Shown here one piece after another: positions 33,261-43,660 of a stretch of 64,000 bases of DNA. The notes under the pieces were generated by a model. That model worked only from the letters and a program-made list of their open reading frames with translations, ran no database searches and was not told where the DNA came from. The stretch is from Solea solea. Its lineage: Eukaryota > Chordata > Actinopteri > Pleuronectiformes > Soleidae. The stretch's first letter is position 1. Every line of letters begins with the position of its first letter. Where the stretch lies: NCBI RefSeq assembly GCF_958295425.1, contig NC_081135.1:22142180-22206179 (forward strand). The letters run 5' to 3'. A program made the position numbers and the translations under genes.

Positions 33261-34444
33261 TCATTCCATCGCTCGACTTGCTTGGTAAATGCTCCTTTAT
33301 GTTTACAAGCTTGCTGAAAACGGTGTCTGTCTTCTGCTTGGTTTATGAGAAGAGAGACAGTATAGTGTTTTTTTTGGAAGTCAGAGTGATGCTAGACTGT
33401 AAAGGTGCAAGCAAACAATGAGTCAAACCGCTATAAATAGTGTAGCTGAGGGGAACTACAGAGTCAAGTGGTAATTCTCTGGTTTGTCACTACAACCGCT
33501 CCTCTTCCCCATTTCATTAGCCACTTCTTATTGTTATTGTAATGAAATATTACACTAACAACTGGTTTAATGCTCTATTTTGATGACGGGACACATGACA
33601 TACCTGTAAATGAAAGATAGTTGACTGTGCCACTGCCTACCATGTTTCTTACATATACAGCTGAAGGGTTTTGTGGTGGCAGTAAAATCACTGACTGAAT
33701 TATGCTGAGAGGCAGGTTTTATTGTTTTGTTTTGAGTGAATGAATGAACGAATGAATGAATGAATGAAGCAAACCATTTAACATCAGACTGACAGGGTTT
33801 TCTGTGCAGTGTTTTAGAAACACCAGGAGCTTTTAGAGAGCCTTTGGCTGCCCGAGGCCAAATGGATCTGGGGGTTGCTGGACCCATGTAATTGCCTGCT
33901 TTGCCTGCTGTTGCAAGGCCCCCCGAGAAAGATTCATCACAGAAGAATCACAACGTCTGTGGTTTAATCTGTGCATTTATTTTTCTTCTCACACTCTATT
34001 CCCATTTCCTCCCTCAATAGGGCCAACTCTTCAATGCGGCAAAAGTGCTATTAAGTGAATCTCACAAAGTATTTACATGAATAATTAACACTTGCATGAA
34101 TTTTACAACATCGCCGCTGCATGAATTTTAGATCAGCGTGAGTGGACATTAGTGGTGATTTAAATTTTTTTCTACCATACCCACACAAAACACTATCCTT
34201 CTTTCAAAACCCAAGAATGAGTCGCTTTTACTTTTTTCCTCTCACTGTAGTTTCAGTTTGTTACCTGATTTGAAATGGAACTACAGTAGTCTACAGTAGT
34301 TTGCGCACTTGTGTTTCAGAGGAACCACGTTATCAGATAAGCTTAATGATTGTGCTGATTGATGGCATGTTCATAAATATCTCTCGGGTCATGTATCCCT
34401 GAGAGAGACACGCACATGTGAGCTGGTAAAACAACAAGCCTGCT
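33261..34444. other. Gene-free stretch
   Basis: Includes a (GAAT)n run at 33736-33770. No gene is recognised. Confidence 0.5.
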
Positions 34445-34650
34445 TGGTCCCTCTTCTCTGAAGCCTGACATCAACAAAGTGTTTTCATCCAGTGAAGTAT
34501 CGCTCCCTGGATATGTTCTCCTTTTTGGACTATTATCTGTAAACCTAAGAGAAAATCCCTGCCCTGTAGATTAGCAGTTAATGAAATACGTAGATGAACT
34601 ATGACGTGCCAAAACCATGCCTTGTAAAAAAGTGGCTGGATGTGTTTAAG
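34445..34650 (-). pseudogene. Second Tc1-like relic fragment
   Basis: The same element family as 32550-33260, same strand, covering part of the same region. Shared family phrases include CTGACATCAACAA, CTGGATATGTTCTCC, GGACTATTATCTGTAAACC and AACCATGCC. Only about 200 bases remain, out of frame. It supports local accumulation of this Tc1 family. Confidence 0.65.
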
Positions 34651-35284
34651 CCCCCCTAAAACTTCTGCAAAGCCACTTATTTGAATAATTTAAAGCCTAC
34701 ATAGAAATATTCACATTTACAATGGCTAGCAAGGTTATTTTCTGCTTTTTGCCAGTGTTGTACTGCATTAGTTGTTGCTGTAATCAGGACAGTGACCAGT
34801 GACTGGTAATACATCAGTTGTAATAAGGTCATTGGCTTTAATGACTCATTTCACTAATTATTTATCTCCTAATCATTTCTATGGAGTAGTTGCACACGCA
34901 ATATCTTCTCTGGATGTTGAAATGGTGTGTTTTTACTCGCTGCAGTATGTACGTATGAAAAAGGTACAGACAAAACTGAATGTTTGCTGGGATGAGTTGA
35001 TTACATGAAACAGTACAATCATCAGTTCATCACTGATAAAACTTTTTTTTTTATAAAACTTCTCATCATGTCATTAAAAGTCTTACTCAGCCCTTGACTT
35101 AGTCTTCCTTCCGAAATGTATCCCTAATTTAACACGTCATTATCCTTTGTCTGAATTAATGAATCATTGAATGGCATCAAGGCAGAATAAATGAATAATT
35201 GAGTGAATGAATGAATTCTGCCATAATTGTGAGTGCCTTTATGTGTGCAATCCACGATTATAACCAGTTTGACATGTACACAGA
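34651..35284. other. Gene-free stretch
   Basis: T-run near 35043-35052 and GAAT units at 35200-35216; nothing else recognised. Confidence 0.5.
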
Positions 35285-35322
35285 TATATATGTATACAAT
35301 ACACATATTGTATACATATATA
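35285..35322. repeat. Perfect 17-bp inverted repeat, 4-base loop
   Basis: TATATATGTATACAATA (35285-35301) and TATTGTATACATATATA (35306-35322) are exact reverse complements around CACA. Although AT-rich, the non-simple core TGTATACAATA makes it more than a microsatellite. Confidence 0.9.
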
Positions 35323-36599
35323 CGTATCCATATCCATATAATGTTATATTTATGACATGTGTACTCATTTTTCTAAGATTTAACACTGGACCAGTGGTGA
35401 TGCAAAGAATTCCTGAATTGCTGCTGGTTTGTCTAAGTTGTGCTGACACTCTCTGAATAGTGTAAATATAACTCTTGTGAACAAGTCTTGTTCACAGCCC
35501 AGTTGTCGTGTCTGATTGAGACACTACCCACCACCAGCACACCTTCATTGCACATACTGTGTAATGAAATGTTGTCCTTGGTGCTTCATAGTTTTGTTTA
35601 ATGTCAGATGATGATTGACTGCTTCCTGTTTGCTCCCCCAATGGACCAACTGTAAAACCGGAACACGTCTAATGTACAACGCTATTGTTCCTCCAGGCTG
35701 TGACTGCTTACACATGAGAGTTAGGACAGGTTCATCTGACAGTGACACTGTATTATTTTTTTATATGAAGAAAGACTGATGTCTTCTTCAGCGTAAGCAT
35801 CTGTCAGCTTGTAGTTCTAAAGACGAGGACATACGCACACACATGCACACAGACACAGGTTTGCACAAGTTTAGGGCTAAACTTCTTCAGTTTGAGGTTC
35901 TGCCTCGTTGGGACTTGACTTTGGCCTCCATGAGGACTACTGGTCCTGACAAAGTCAGTGTTTTATGCCAGAAAAGCATACAATTTCACATGCTTTTCAC
36001 CTGCTACTGGTGCATCGATCCAAGTCTCCAAATAGTACCCGAATGGCATTGCAAGTTAAGAGACATTTATATATTATGACTCCAGCAACTAAGATGTTAA
36101 AAAGACCTAATCACCCTTAATATTATAATACTACCCTTGCTTGAGAATGTAGGTCTTCTCTTGTTTGCACAGTATTATGAAACTTTAAACCTTGTCTCAA
36201 TGGACATGAGCGATGGCCTTCTCTCATCAGATACCCAACATTCTGAAAATCAAATAAAGGAGACATAGACAGCCTTTCCTCAGTTTGTCATGCCATGAAA
36301 GGTTGAGTTGACAAACCTTTCTTTCTGCTTCTGCTTTGAGCTGAAAAATGCTTTCAGAAAGATTTCAGCAGACTTTTGGGTGGTGATGCACTGCTCTGCT
36401 ATGCAGCAACACCTGAACTATTATGACGTTATTGATAGAGTCCTCAGAATAAAACACATTCTGCATCCTCTCCACTCAATTCACAGAGTTAGGTAACTTC
36501 TTAGCAAAATTGATGTCGTGCTGAAACAAGTCCCGTGGGGTGGAAACTGTGAGTTTTGAGAAAATCAAAATCAAAACACCTGTCCTCCCTCGGTTAAGC
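35323..36599. other. Gene-free stretch
   Basis: No coding, RNA or repeat signal I can defend. Confidence 0.5.
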
Positions 36600-36935
36600 A
36601 TGCCGCTGGATCGATCTTGCTTTGTATTTCAGTTTCAGTCCAGAGGGGAGAATGGCTTGTGTTAAACAGCAAGCCCCACACTGTTGTCAGTGATACAACA
36701 GCTTTTGCAGCAGGATAATGATAATACAACGCACTTCAGAATCCACAGTGGACAGCCTCAAGAGGCCCAGAGTCAAGGTTTGCCATGAGCCTTACAGTCC
36801 CCAGATCTTAACATCATCAATGTTTATATAACTCAAAAGAGCAGTTTATACAACACAGTCCAATAATCCCACAGTGCTGGAAAAAAAACTAAGCTTGTAC
36901 AAGAAGCTTCTTAAAGGTGGTACTTGACAGAGGGG
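36600..36935 (+). pseudogene. Tc1/mariner-like transposase relic, catalytic region
   Basis: LQQDND is encoded at about 36705-36722 and SPDLNII at 36798-36818, in different frames. These match the two conserved blocks of Tc1-type transposases around the second Asp and the third acidic residue of the DDE/D triad (QDND and SPDLNPIE). About 95 bases later AAAGGTGGTACT followed by TGA resembles the KGGxT C-terminal end. At the third acidic position the codon is AAT (Asn) rather than Glu, so the catalytic site is lost as well as the frame. The N-terminal part was not recognisable. Confidence 0.65.
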
Positions 36936-38082
36936 GTGTTCGTAAGTGGTGATCATGTATAGTGCCCACAGTGTTGAGAGCCTTTTCCTCTATTGTTGTA
37001 AAAGATGGAAATATTAAAGTCAAAGTCAGGAAAAAAAAGCATTCACACTCTCATTCTTTGCAAGTTATTTTAATGCAAACGTTTTCTTCATGAAAGGAAC
37101 TTAATATTTTTGAAGAAATGTTTCATTTTTGTTTTATTTGTCTTTTGAAAATCAGGTCATCTTGTACTTCTTTATTTATACAGGTGTGTTTGAACTTAGA
37201 AGGTCACTGGATAGGTAGTATATGTAGTTTGTCTATTTTATTTCTTCATATTTAGTTTTTAAGCAAATGTGCCACATACACTGTTTTGCTTTTCGCTTCA
37301 AATCTGTCAATATACAATTATGAAGCCAGAACTTTGTACCAGGGTAAAGCATGATGAAATAGAATAAAAAAAATGTAGCTATTATTCATAGCTCATATTG
37401 TTGTAAAGACATTTCCAGGCTCCATTCTCCACCGCGGTTGAAAAGGGACAAGCCTGAGGAAATAATACTAATCTCTCCGCTGCCTCAGAGGGCGGTGAGC
37501 CTCCATTGGTCTGGATTAGCTACTGCAGCATCATTATTCTCTCCCTATGAACCCCTGTTTAAAACGATTAAATAATAAAAACACTTTAAAGAAATAAAGC
37601 ATGATAAATGTTGATAGATGTTAATGATGTTCACCGATTTCATGCGCAGGCAACAGTTTCTCAATTCAAGCTCATTGCACTTGGTGCTTTATCGAAGGTT
37701 GTTAAAAAATAATTCAGGGGAAATGTAAGAAATAATAAATAACACTAAAGTTGGAGGCGCTGGCACAGCTGAGAAAATAAATAAGACCGCTTAATTTGAA
37801 AGTAACTCATGGACTCCATTAATCACAACTAACTGATGCTATTCATAATCTTTGCGGTGTGATGTATTGCTTTTGGTCACCCTCTCTTGCTCTGACATCT
37901 GACCTTCTCCCAAGAGGCTGCACTCCAATCACAGAAAAACAGGAGGAACATTGCCGCTGACAGCAGGCGTTACGAGTGGCCTCATGGGAAATGTAGTGCT
38001 GGCAATCTAAAGTGGGGTATGACTCACCATCTGTCTCCCTCACTCAGTCATTACACAAGCACTTCACATGCGTTCCTTTTGG
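36936..38082. other. Gene-free stretch, possible conserved noncoding DNA
   Basis: The segment 37380-37860 is AT-rich but not simple. It is dense in homeobox-like and PBX/GATA-like cores (AATTAATCAC, TTAATGATG, GATTAAATAATAAA, ATTCATAATC). That composition is typical of vertebrate developmental enhancers but is not proof. 37980-38000 holds CATGGGAAATGTAGTG, near the ZNF143 motif. Confidence 0.25.
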
Positions 38083-38147
<65 letters not shown>

Positions 38148-38149
38148 AT
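38083..38149. repeat. (AT)n(GT)n microsatellite
   Basis: About 26 AT units with one GT interruption, ending in GTATGTGTGTGTG. Confidence 0.96.
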
Positions 38150-38283
38150 AATCAAGTCACTAAACTTGTTGCAGGAGCTGTTTGTCCATTAGGGTAACAC
38201 TAACCGTATCCATTACATTTCTGATGACACGGCAAATGTGAGTTGACCTTGCAGAGTAGGGCAGTCTTCAATGTCACACAGTC

Positions 38284-38302
38284 GTGTGTGTGTGTGTGTG
38301 CG
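38284..38302. repeat. (GT)n microsatellite
   Basis: About nine units. Confidence 0.9.
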
Positions 38303-38350
38303 CACTGGTAGCTGTAGACTTACACACTGTATGGATTTGCTGGGCAAGTG

Positions 38351-38351
<1 letters not shown>

Positions 38352-38389
<38 letters not shown>
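38352..38389. repeat. (CT)n microsatellite
   Basis: About 18 units, followed by CACT repeats. Confidence 0.96.
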
Positions 38390-38392
<3 letters not shown>

Positions 38393-38985
38393 ACTCACAC
38401 ACGGACCACCTCAAGGCTGAGAACATCCTACTCGAGCACGTTTACGCATTTTAGGTGATTCACTCTGGGTATATTGACATTCTTGTCTCATTGCGCGCTC
38501 AACGAGTGCATGAGAGCCAAATCCCCCACCTCTCTCTCTCTCTCTCGTTTTCCTCTTTCACTTTACAGAGTGTATTATCCTCACTGACTCACTGAGAACG
38601 GCAAGACGTCGCATATACATCAAAACAGGCAGAGCAACATACAGTATGCAAACACACCCACCCAAACAGTGATGCAGTCTATATTTGAAAGACTGATTTA
38701 CATAATGACCCTATTTATGTTCCCAGCTTGTCAATATATTAAATCAGTCTAAAAGCAGGGCTTGCTGCCAACACTGCTAAGTACAAGCTAAGATTGTAGC
38801 GCTACGCGACCTGCACTGTCAGCCGTGCTTCATGTTAAATGCGAATGTCAGCAGCCTGCTCAATGACAACGCTATCATGCTGATGTTGGGCAATTAAGTT
38901 TCTTATGTTTCGGTGTTTAATAGGATGTGATAACAAAACAGCAAATACAAAGCAAAGCTGCAATGCAATGCGTAGGAATTATGAC
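38390..38985. other. Gene-free stretch
   Basis: A small CT run at 38531-38546. The part after 38760 may already belong to the dispersed repeat called next. Confidence 0.45.
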
Positions 38986-39135
38986 CTACATGCATGTAGA
39001 GGTTGAGGCATTTAACTCCAAAATCAATGCTAGGGGAAAGTCACCCAGTCATTCATATTGTGGGAACTGTCGTCTGTACTGAATTTCATAGGAATCTATC
39101 CAACCAAAAATGTACGAAAGCAAAATTGTTGATGG
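38986..39135. repeat. Decayed teleost dispersed repeat
   Basis: GCTAGGGGAAAGTCACC, TTCATATTGTGGGAAC and GTACTGAATTTCATAGG followed by AATCTATCCA match, in order, a dispersed repeat I recall from many fish genomes (phrases GCTAGAGGAAA...TCA, AAATTTCATGG, CAATCCATCCA). Limits are not defined. Confidence 0.5.
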
Positions 39136-39651
39136 CAGCAGAGTAAAAAAAGCCAGACAAATTCACATCTATTGAGCCTCTAACCCTAAGTACTTAACGT
39201 CTGTGGGAAATATTTGGTGAGATTCTCAGTTTTGTTCAATAAGTTGTTTACTCTGCATGGACACATTTATGAGCTGAATTTCAAGCAGAATTAGATACAG
39301 TACCTTATGTTTCCATCTCTCAAAAAAGTATTTATTTAAAACCTCAATGCAGCTTAATAATTCTAAATTTCATCCTCTATTCCTAATACAATATGTCTAT
39401 AATACACATTTTTCCTGGGCTGATTGAAACCAATAAATATGTATTTTTCTATCCAACAAATTCTGACATTTTCTTACTGTTCAACACCATACACACCCAT
39501 TTTCCTCTGTTTTGTTTTGTTGGTTTCCCCATCCATGCTGGTGAAAAATGAGATATTTAACAAGAAGACACGTATTATAAGTCCATAATAAAAACAATAA
39601 GGACATTTTACATGGAGCAGTGAAGATTTCTTTTAATCACATCATAGTGTG
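39136..39651. other. Gene-free stretch, nothing recognised
   Basis: No coding or repeat signal seen. Confidence 0.5.
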
Positions 39652-39748
39652 ATATATATATATATATATATATGTATGTATATATATATATATATATACA
39701 TAATATAATATATATTTATATATACAATATACAGTATATACATATATT
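39652..39748. repeat. (AT)n-rich microsatellite
   Basis: AT dinucleotide runs with GT, CA and AA interruptions. Confidence 0.93.
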
Positions 39749-39764
39749 GTAATATTAGGATTAT

Positions 39765-39806
39765 TGAAATGGTTTAAATAATGTTTTCATTATTTAAACC
39801 GTTTCA
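39765..39806. repeat. 18-bp inverted repeat, 6-base loop
   Basis: TGAAATGGTTTAAATAAT (39765-39782) and ATTATTTAAACCGTTTCA (39789-39806) pair with one mismatch. It lies just beyond the AT tract. Confidence 0.88.
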
Positions 39807-40889
39807 GGGGTTCTTTTAGAGCCTCAAGGGGCTATTTTTAAAGGGGCCAAATCAACCCCTGTGTTATCCTCTCAGTTGAGCCTCCGAATGAAACAGGCAA
39901 TATCATTTCAATCTCACAAAGAGATCTTTTTTAAAGAGCGGCAGCACTTGTGGGCACTCCATTCTATTACTGGTGTAGAGGTTCTAAAGCAAACACTACT
40001 GATTAGAAATTGAAACATCTCATATCTGTCAGCATATGTTATTAGTGCGCCGCATGGACACAGATCTCAGACACAAAGATCAGTACAGGGTTCTTCTGTT
40101 CAGTAAATATTACACCCATTATCTGCTCATAAGACATAATGGTGGAGATTTTGAGAGATTTAAATCACAACATGTGCATAAGCTATGCCCCTGTTATTGA
40201 GTCGAGTTGGAAATGTGCTGGGAAAAGTGACCTGAAGTGGAAAGAATCTCCTGTCAGGAACAAAGCATAAAAACTGAGCTCTGGAATGAAGACAGCAGCA
40301 GATGGTGCAGTTAACAAATGTTTAACCAACTACTGTAAATATAATGTGATGGCGCTGCCATACTCCTTGTAGCTGCCACAAACAATGACACATGGTCAAC
40401 TGAGACACAAATCAAACACAAGTAAGATCTCCATGTATTTGCTTGTGTTTATCTCAAACAAGCAGCGGCTCTTCTGCCACTCTCTGCGCTGTGAGGGAAG
40501 ACACTCAGGTAAACTGGAAAACTCGAATCTCTCAATACAGTAACAGCAACACAATAGAAAAATTAAGTGTTAACAAAATGGAAATTAAAGATTTGCTGCA
40601 GAATGTGTAATGTAAACGTAGCAAATCAGTTAAAAACAGCAAGTTCACATTTTGGACGCTAAAGAAACACATTTGCATGCCTTCAGGGGCTTGGAGCAAT
40701 GGTGCTTATACTCAAATCATGCTGTTGTGTGATGTTAGTTTGTTTACATGTGCTGAAAGTGGGTGATAACCTGCTGCATCAGCAGCTCCACTGAGTCTGT
40801 GTTTCATGCAACTGTTTGTCAATATGTAAACTCAAAACACTCGAGGTAATTTACCTTGTGTGAATGCTGCATTCTTATCCTAGCGTTGG
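39807..40889. other. Gene-free stretch, nothing recognised
   Basis: No coding or repeat signal seen. Confidence 0.5.
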
Positions 40890-41097
40890 TGACAATCCCA
40901 GCGGACACAGGGTGAAAGGTGGGGTACACCCTGGACGTCCATGTCAGGGCCACATAGAGAGAATCAACTATTCACTCTGACACTCACACCTACAGTCAAT
41001 TTAGAGTGTCCAATTAACCTCTGAATGTTTTTGGGCTGTGGGAGGAAGCTGGCCCACACAGGGAGAACCGGCAAACTCCGACCGGGTCACGATACCA
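40890..41097 (-). mobile_element. SINE body fragment
   Basis: On the minus strand: TCCCACAGCCCAAAAAC, GGACACTCTAAATTGACTG, TAGGTGTGAGTGTCAGAG, CCAGGGTGTACCCC and CCGCTGGGATTG. The tRNA-like head is reduced to a stub and the GGATAAAGCGG tail is missing. Confidence 0.85.
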
Positions 41098-41181
41098 CAT
41101 AAAATGAAGAGCTCAGCTAACTCACCAATCTCCTGAAACCAAAATGGCTTAAATAGGAGACATTTTGACGACTGATTAACA

Positions 41182-41199
41182 CCCCCCCCCCCCCCCCCC
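41182..41199. repeat. C18 homopolymer
   Basis: Eighteen consecutive C. On the opposite strand it is a G-run able to form G-quadruplexes and prone to sequencing error. Confidence 0.9.
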
Positions 41200-43316
41200 A
41201 AAGTCAGGCTCAGCTGAGTACATTAAGCTCTTTCAATGAAGTCACTTTTTCAAGAAAGGTCAAAAGAGTAAACCAGCAAAAAAAATGATGAGCCTTGTCT
41301 TTGTCTCTCGAGGAAAGGAAAACAGAAGAATTAGAGGTCAGCCAGGTCCCTTCATTGAAGAGCAGGGCATCTGTAAAGGAAGACAGACGATACATAAGTA
41401 TAACAGAAAACTATGTTGACAGTTTTTAAAAATTGAGAATTGTGAATTTTATGTCAAAGAAATATTAAGCTGTCAGCTGGAATACCAAGAAGTCCACAAA
41501 GTCACTCTAATACTAACTTTACTTTTAAATTTACAGCAAATTGTGACATTTCTTATGTTGCCCTACTAAAAAAAAATAATAATCTTCCCTGACGAACCAC
41601 ATATTCCTGTCTTCTGAATTTAGTCTGTGGAATTAATTATTTCCCTCACTGCAGCCCATTTATATTATTTAAAAATATTATGCAGGCCAGCGCCTGGTAC
41701 TTCTTATACAAGTGTCAAAGTGCAGAGACTTTATTTTGCATTTGTTCTTTACTTTTTATGACACACTTATTTGTTAGTGTATAAGGAGATAGGACAAGTG
41801 TCGCAACCTAAATCTGAATTTTGTGAAAAAAACTAAAAGAACCAGATCAGAAGTTCAGCATGGACGTAAGCATGGACACTATGTCTGGAGCTGGTCCCAG
41901 TGGCAGGAACACTGATCCTGTAGTTCTAAGCAGGACTTTTAACTTTATTCATTATTTAGATTTGCATAAATAAACTTTTTCAATATTACTTACCGAGTTA
42001 AACTCACAGTATGTCATTTCTGCTGGTATGGGGTCTCTCAATCAAAACAATAACAAAGATCTAGTTTGATGGTGTCAGGAACCAGCGTGGGATTATTGTC
42101 TTGTCTGCTTTAGCTTCTCTCTGTGTGGTTGCACTATAGGAGAGCTTCGGTCACAGAATATGCAGCAAACAGCGATAATTGTGATTTATTATGGACAGAT
42201 ACACACAATAAACTTTCATATTTCATAAGGCAATTTACCACTGAATTATATCAGAGACCGGTGAAGTGGATGACCTTGACTAGAAAAAGGTTTTTCTATG
42301 GATGTTGTTGAATTTTTTTTACACATTATAACAGACTTCAACAGACCATGTCGATTTATTGTTTTAAAAACTTTTCTACTGCACAATTCAGATGGCAAGA
42401 TGTTGAATTATCCACATTTACAATACTGGTATCTGCCTTTAAAACATTTGGTATTTAAAAATGCAGAATGTAAGTCACCCCAGGCGGGTTCAAGTCCTGA
42501 ATTCTCTGAAAAATACTAATGACATGACAGTTTCCTCAGTTTTACAAAGTAAGACCTCGGCGGTGGTTAAATGCACCTCAAACTACTCAGTCAACAGAGT
42601 GCATCAGATCACATCAGGTTATCTGTTATGAATTAAATATTTCATTGAAATTCTTCAGGCGTGCACTGTTTGCAAGATGTACAGAGTAATTACAATGTAC
42701 GCCGTGTAAATATTTATGCAGCTCCTCATTTTCTATGCCACCTTATTAATCGTAGGTCAAGCAATCATCAATCAAGTTCATATAAGAAGTAAATACACGG
42801 ACAGTCATTAATATTTTTCACATTAGCATGCACATGTGTACACGCATGCACACACACACACAGAGTCCCAGTGAACTACATTAAGTGATTCAGCATTGAT
42901 CAAAACCCTAGAGTGTGGACCCCTTAGTTGTTTTATTAATAAGTGATACAGGCCAGGAGAGCTCATCTTAGCATATTAAGACAGGAACCTTTCCCTTCAA
43001 GGTTTAGAGGCAGAAGTCACTTATTGGAAGTTAGTGACTACTGCATTTGCATGCTGATGACATTTAGGGGGAGCAGGGAGTCAGGGGACCTTATTTAAAT
43101 GACGAGACTTCAAGACATATTATAAGCGATGAGACTGAAGCCATATGAGGAAATGCAGTGGAGAACTATAGTGAATCCCTAAGGGTCATGATTGTGTTAT
43201 CATATAGTACATATTTGCCATATCTGCATCATTGTAGAGCTCATTGTATATTGTCAGAAATACAAGGCCAAAATAATATGGAATGAAATGAACCACAATA
43301 TCAAAATACACAAATT
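41200..43316. other. Gene-free stretch of 2.1 kb
   Basis: 42600-42850 is AT-rich, non-repetitive and contains CAATCATCAATCAAG and CTTATTAATCG, resembling PBX/MEIS and homeobox sites; a candidate conserved noncoding element only. No gene is recognised. Confidence 0.35.
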
Positions 43317-43660
43317 GCAAATCAAATATTGATTTTATTAGTATTTTATTTGTTTGAAAATACACTTCTTGTTTGCAATGATCGGAATTTTGTTTTGCAC
43401 TCCCTCACTTGTTCTTTGCACTCCCTGATTTGTTCTTTGCTCCTTTTTGTTGTTGTTTGCGGTTCTGACCGTGGGCGGGCCTTAGGAAGCTGCCTGCTGA
43501 TTGGCTACTGAGTTTTGACGCGGCAGCTCAATGAACGTAGAACAAAGTAGTCACGGGCTTGGAGTCGCTGTCCGTCTGGAACTTGTTCTTCCCTGTCGAC
43601 ATCCATTAGAATTTTAAGTTCCGGACGGACAGCGATTCCAAGCCCATGACTACTTCCAGT
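43317..43660. mobile_element. Partial, inverted copy of the fold-back element
   Basis: Starts GCAAATCAAATATTGATTTT, as in the outer repeat of 25525-25935. It then carries GGCCTTAGGAAGCTGCCTGC, TGATTGGCTACTGAGTTTTG and CTGTCCGTCTGGAACT, which are the reverse complement of sequence in the earlier copy. An inner hairpin is present: 43548-43584 pairs with 43616-43652 (37 bases, three mismatches) around a 31-base loop. The far outer repeat is missing, so the copy is truncated shortly after the hairpin. Confidence 0.78.
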
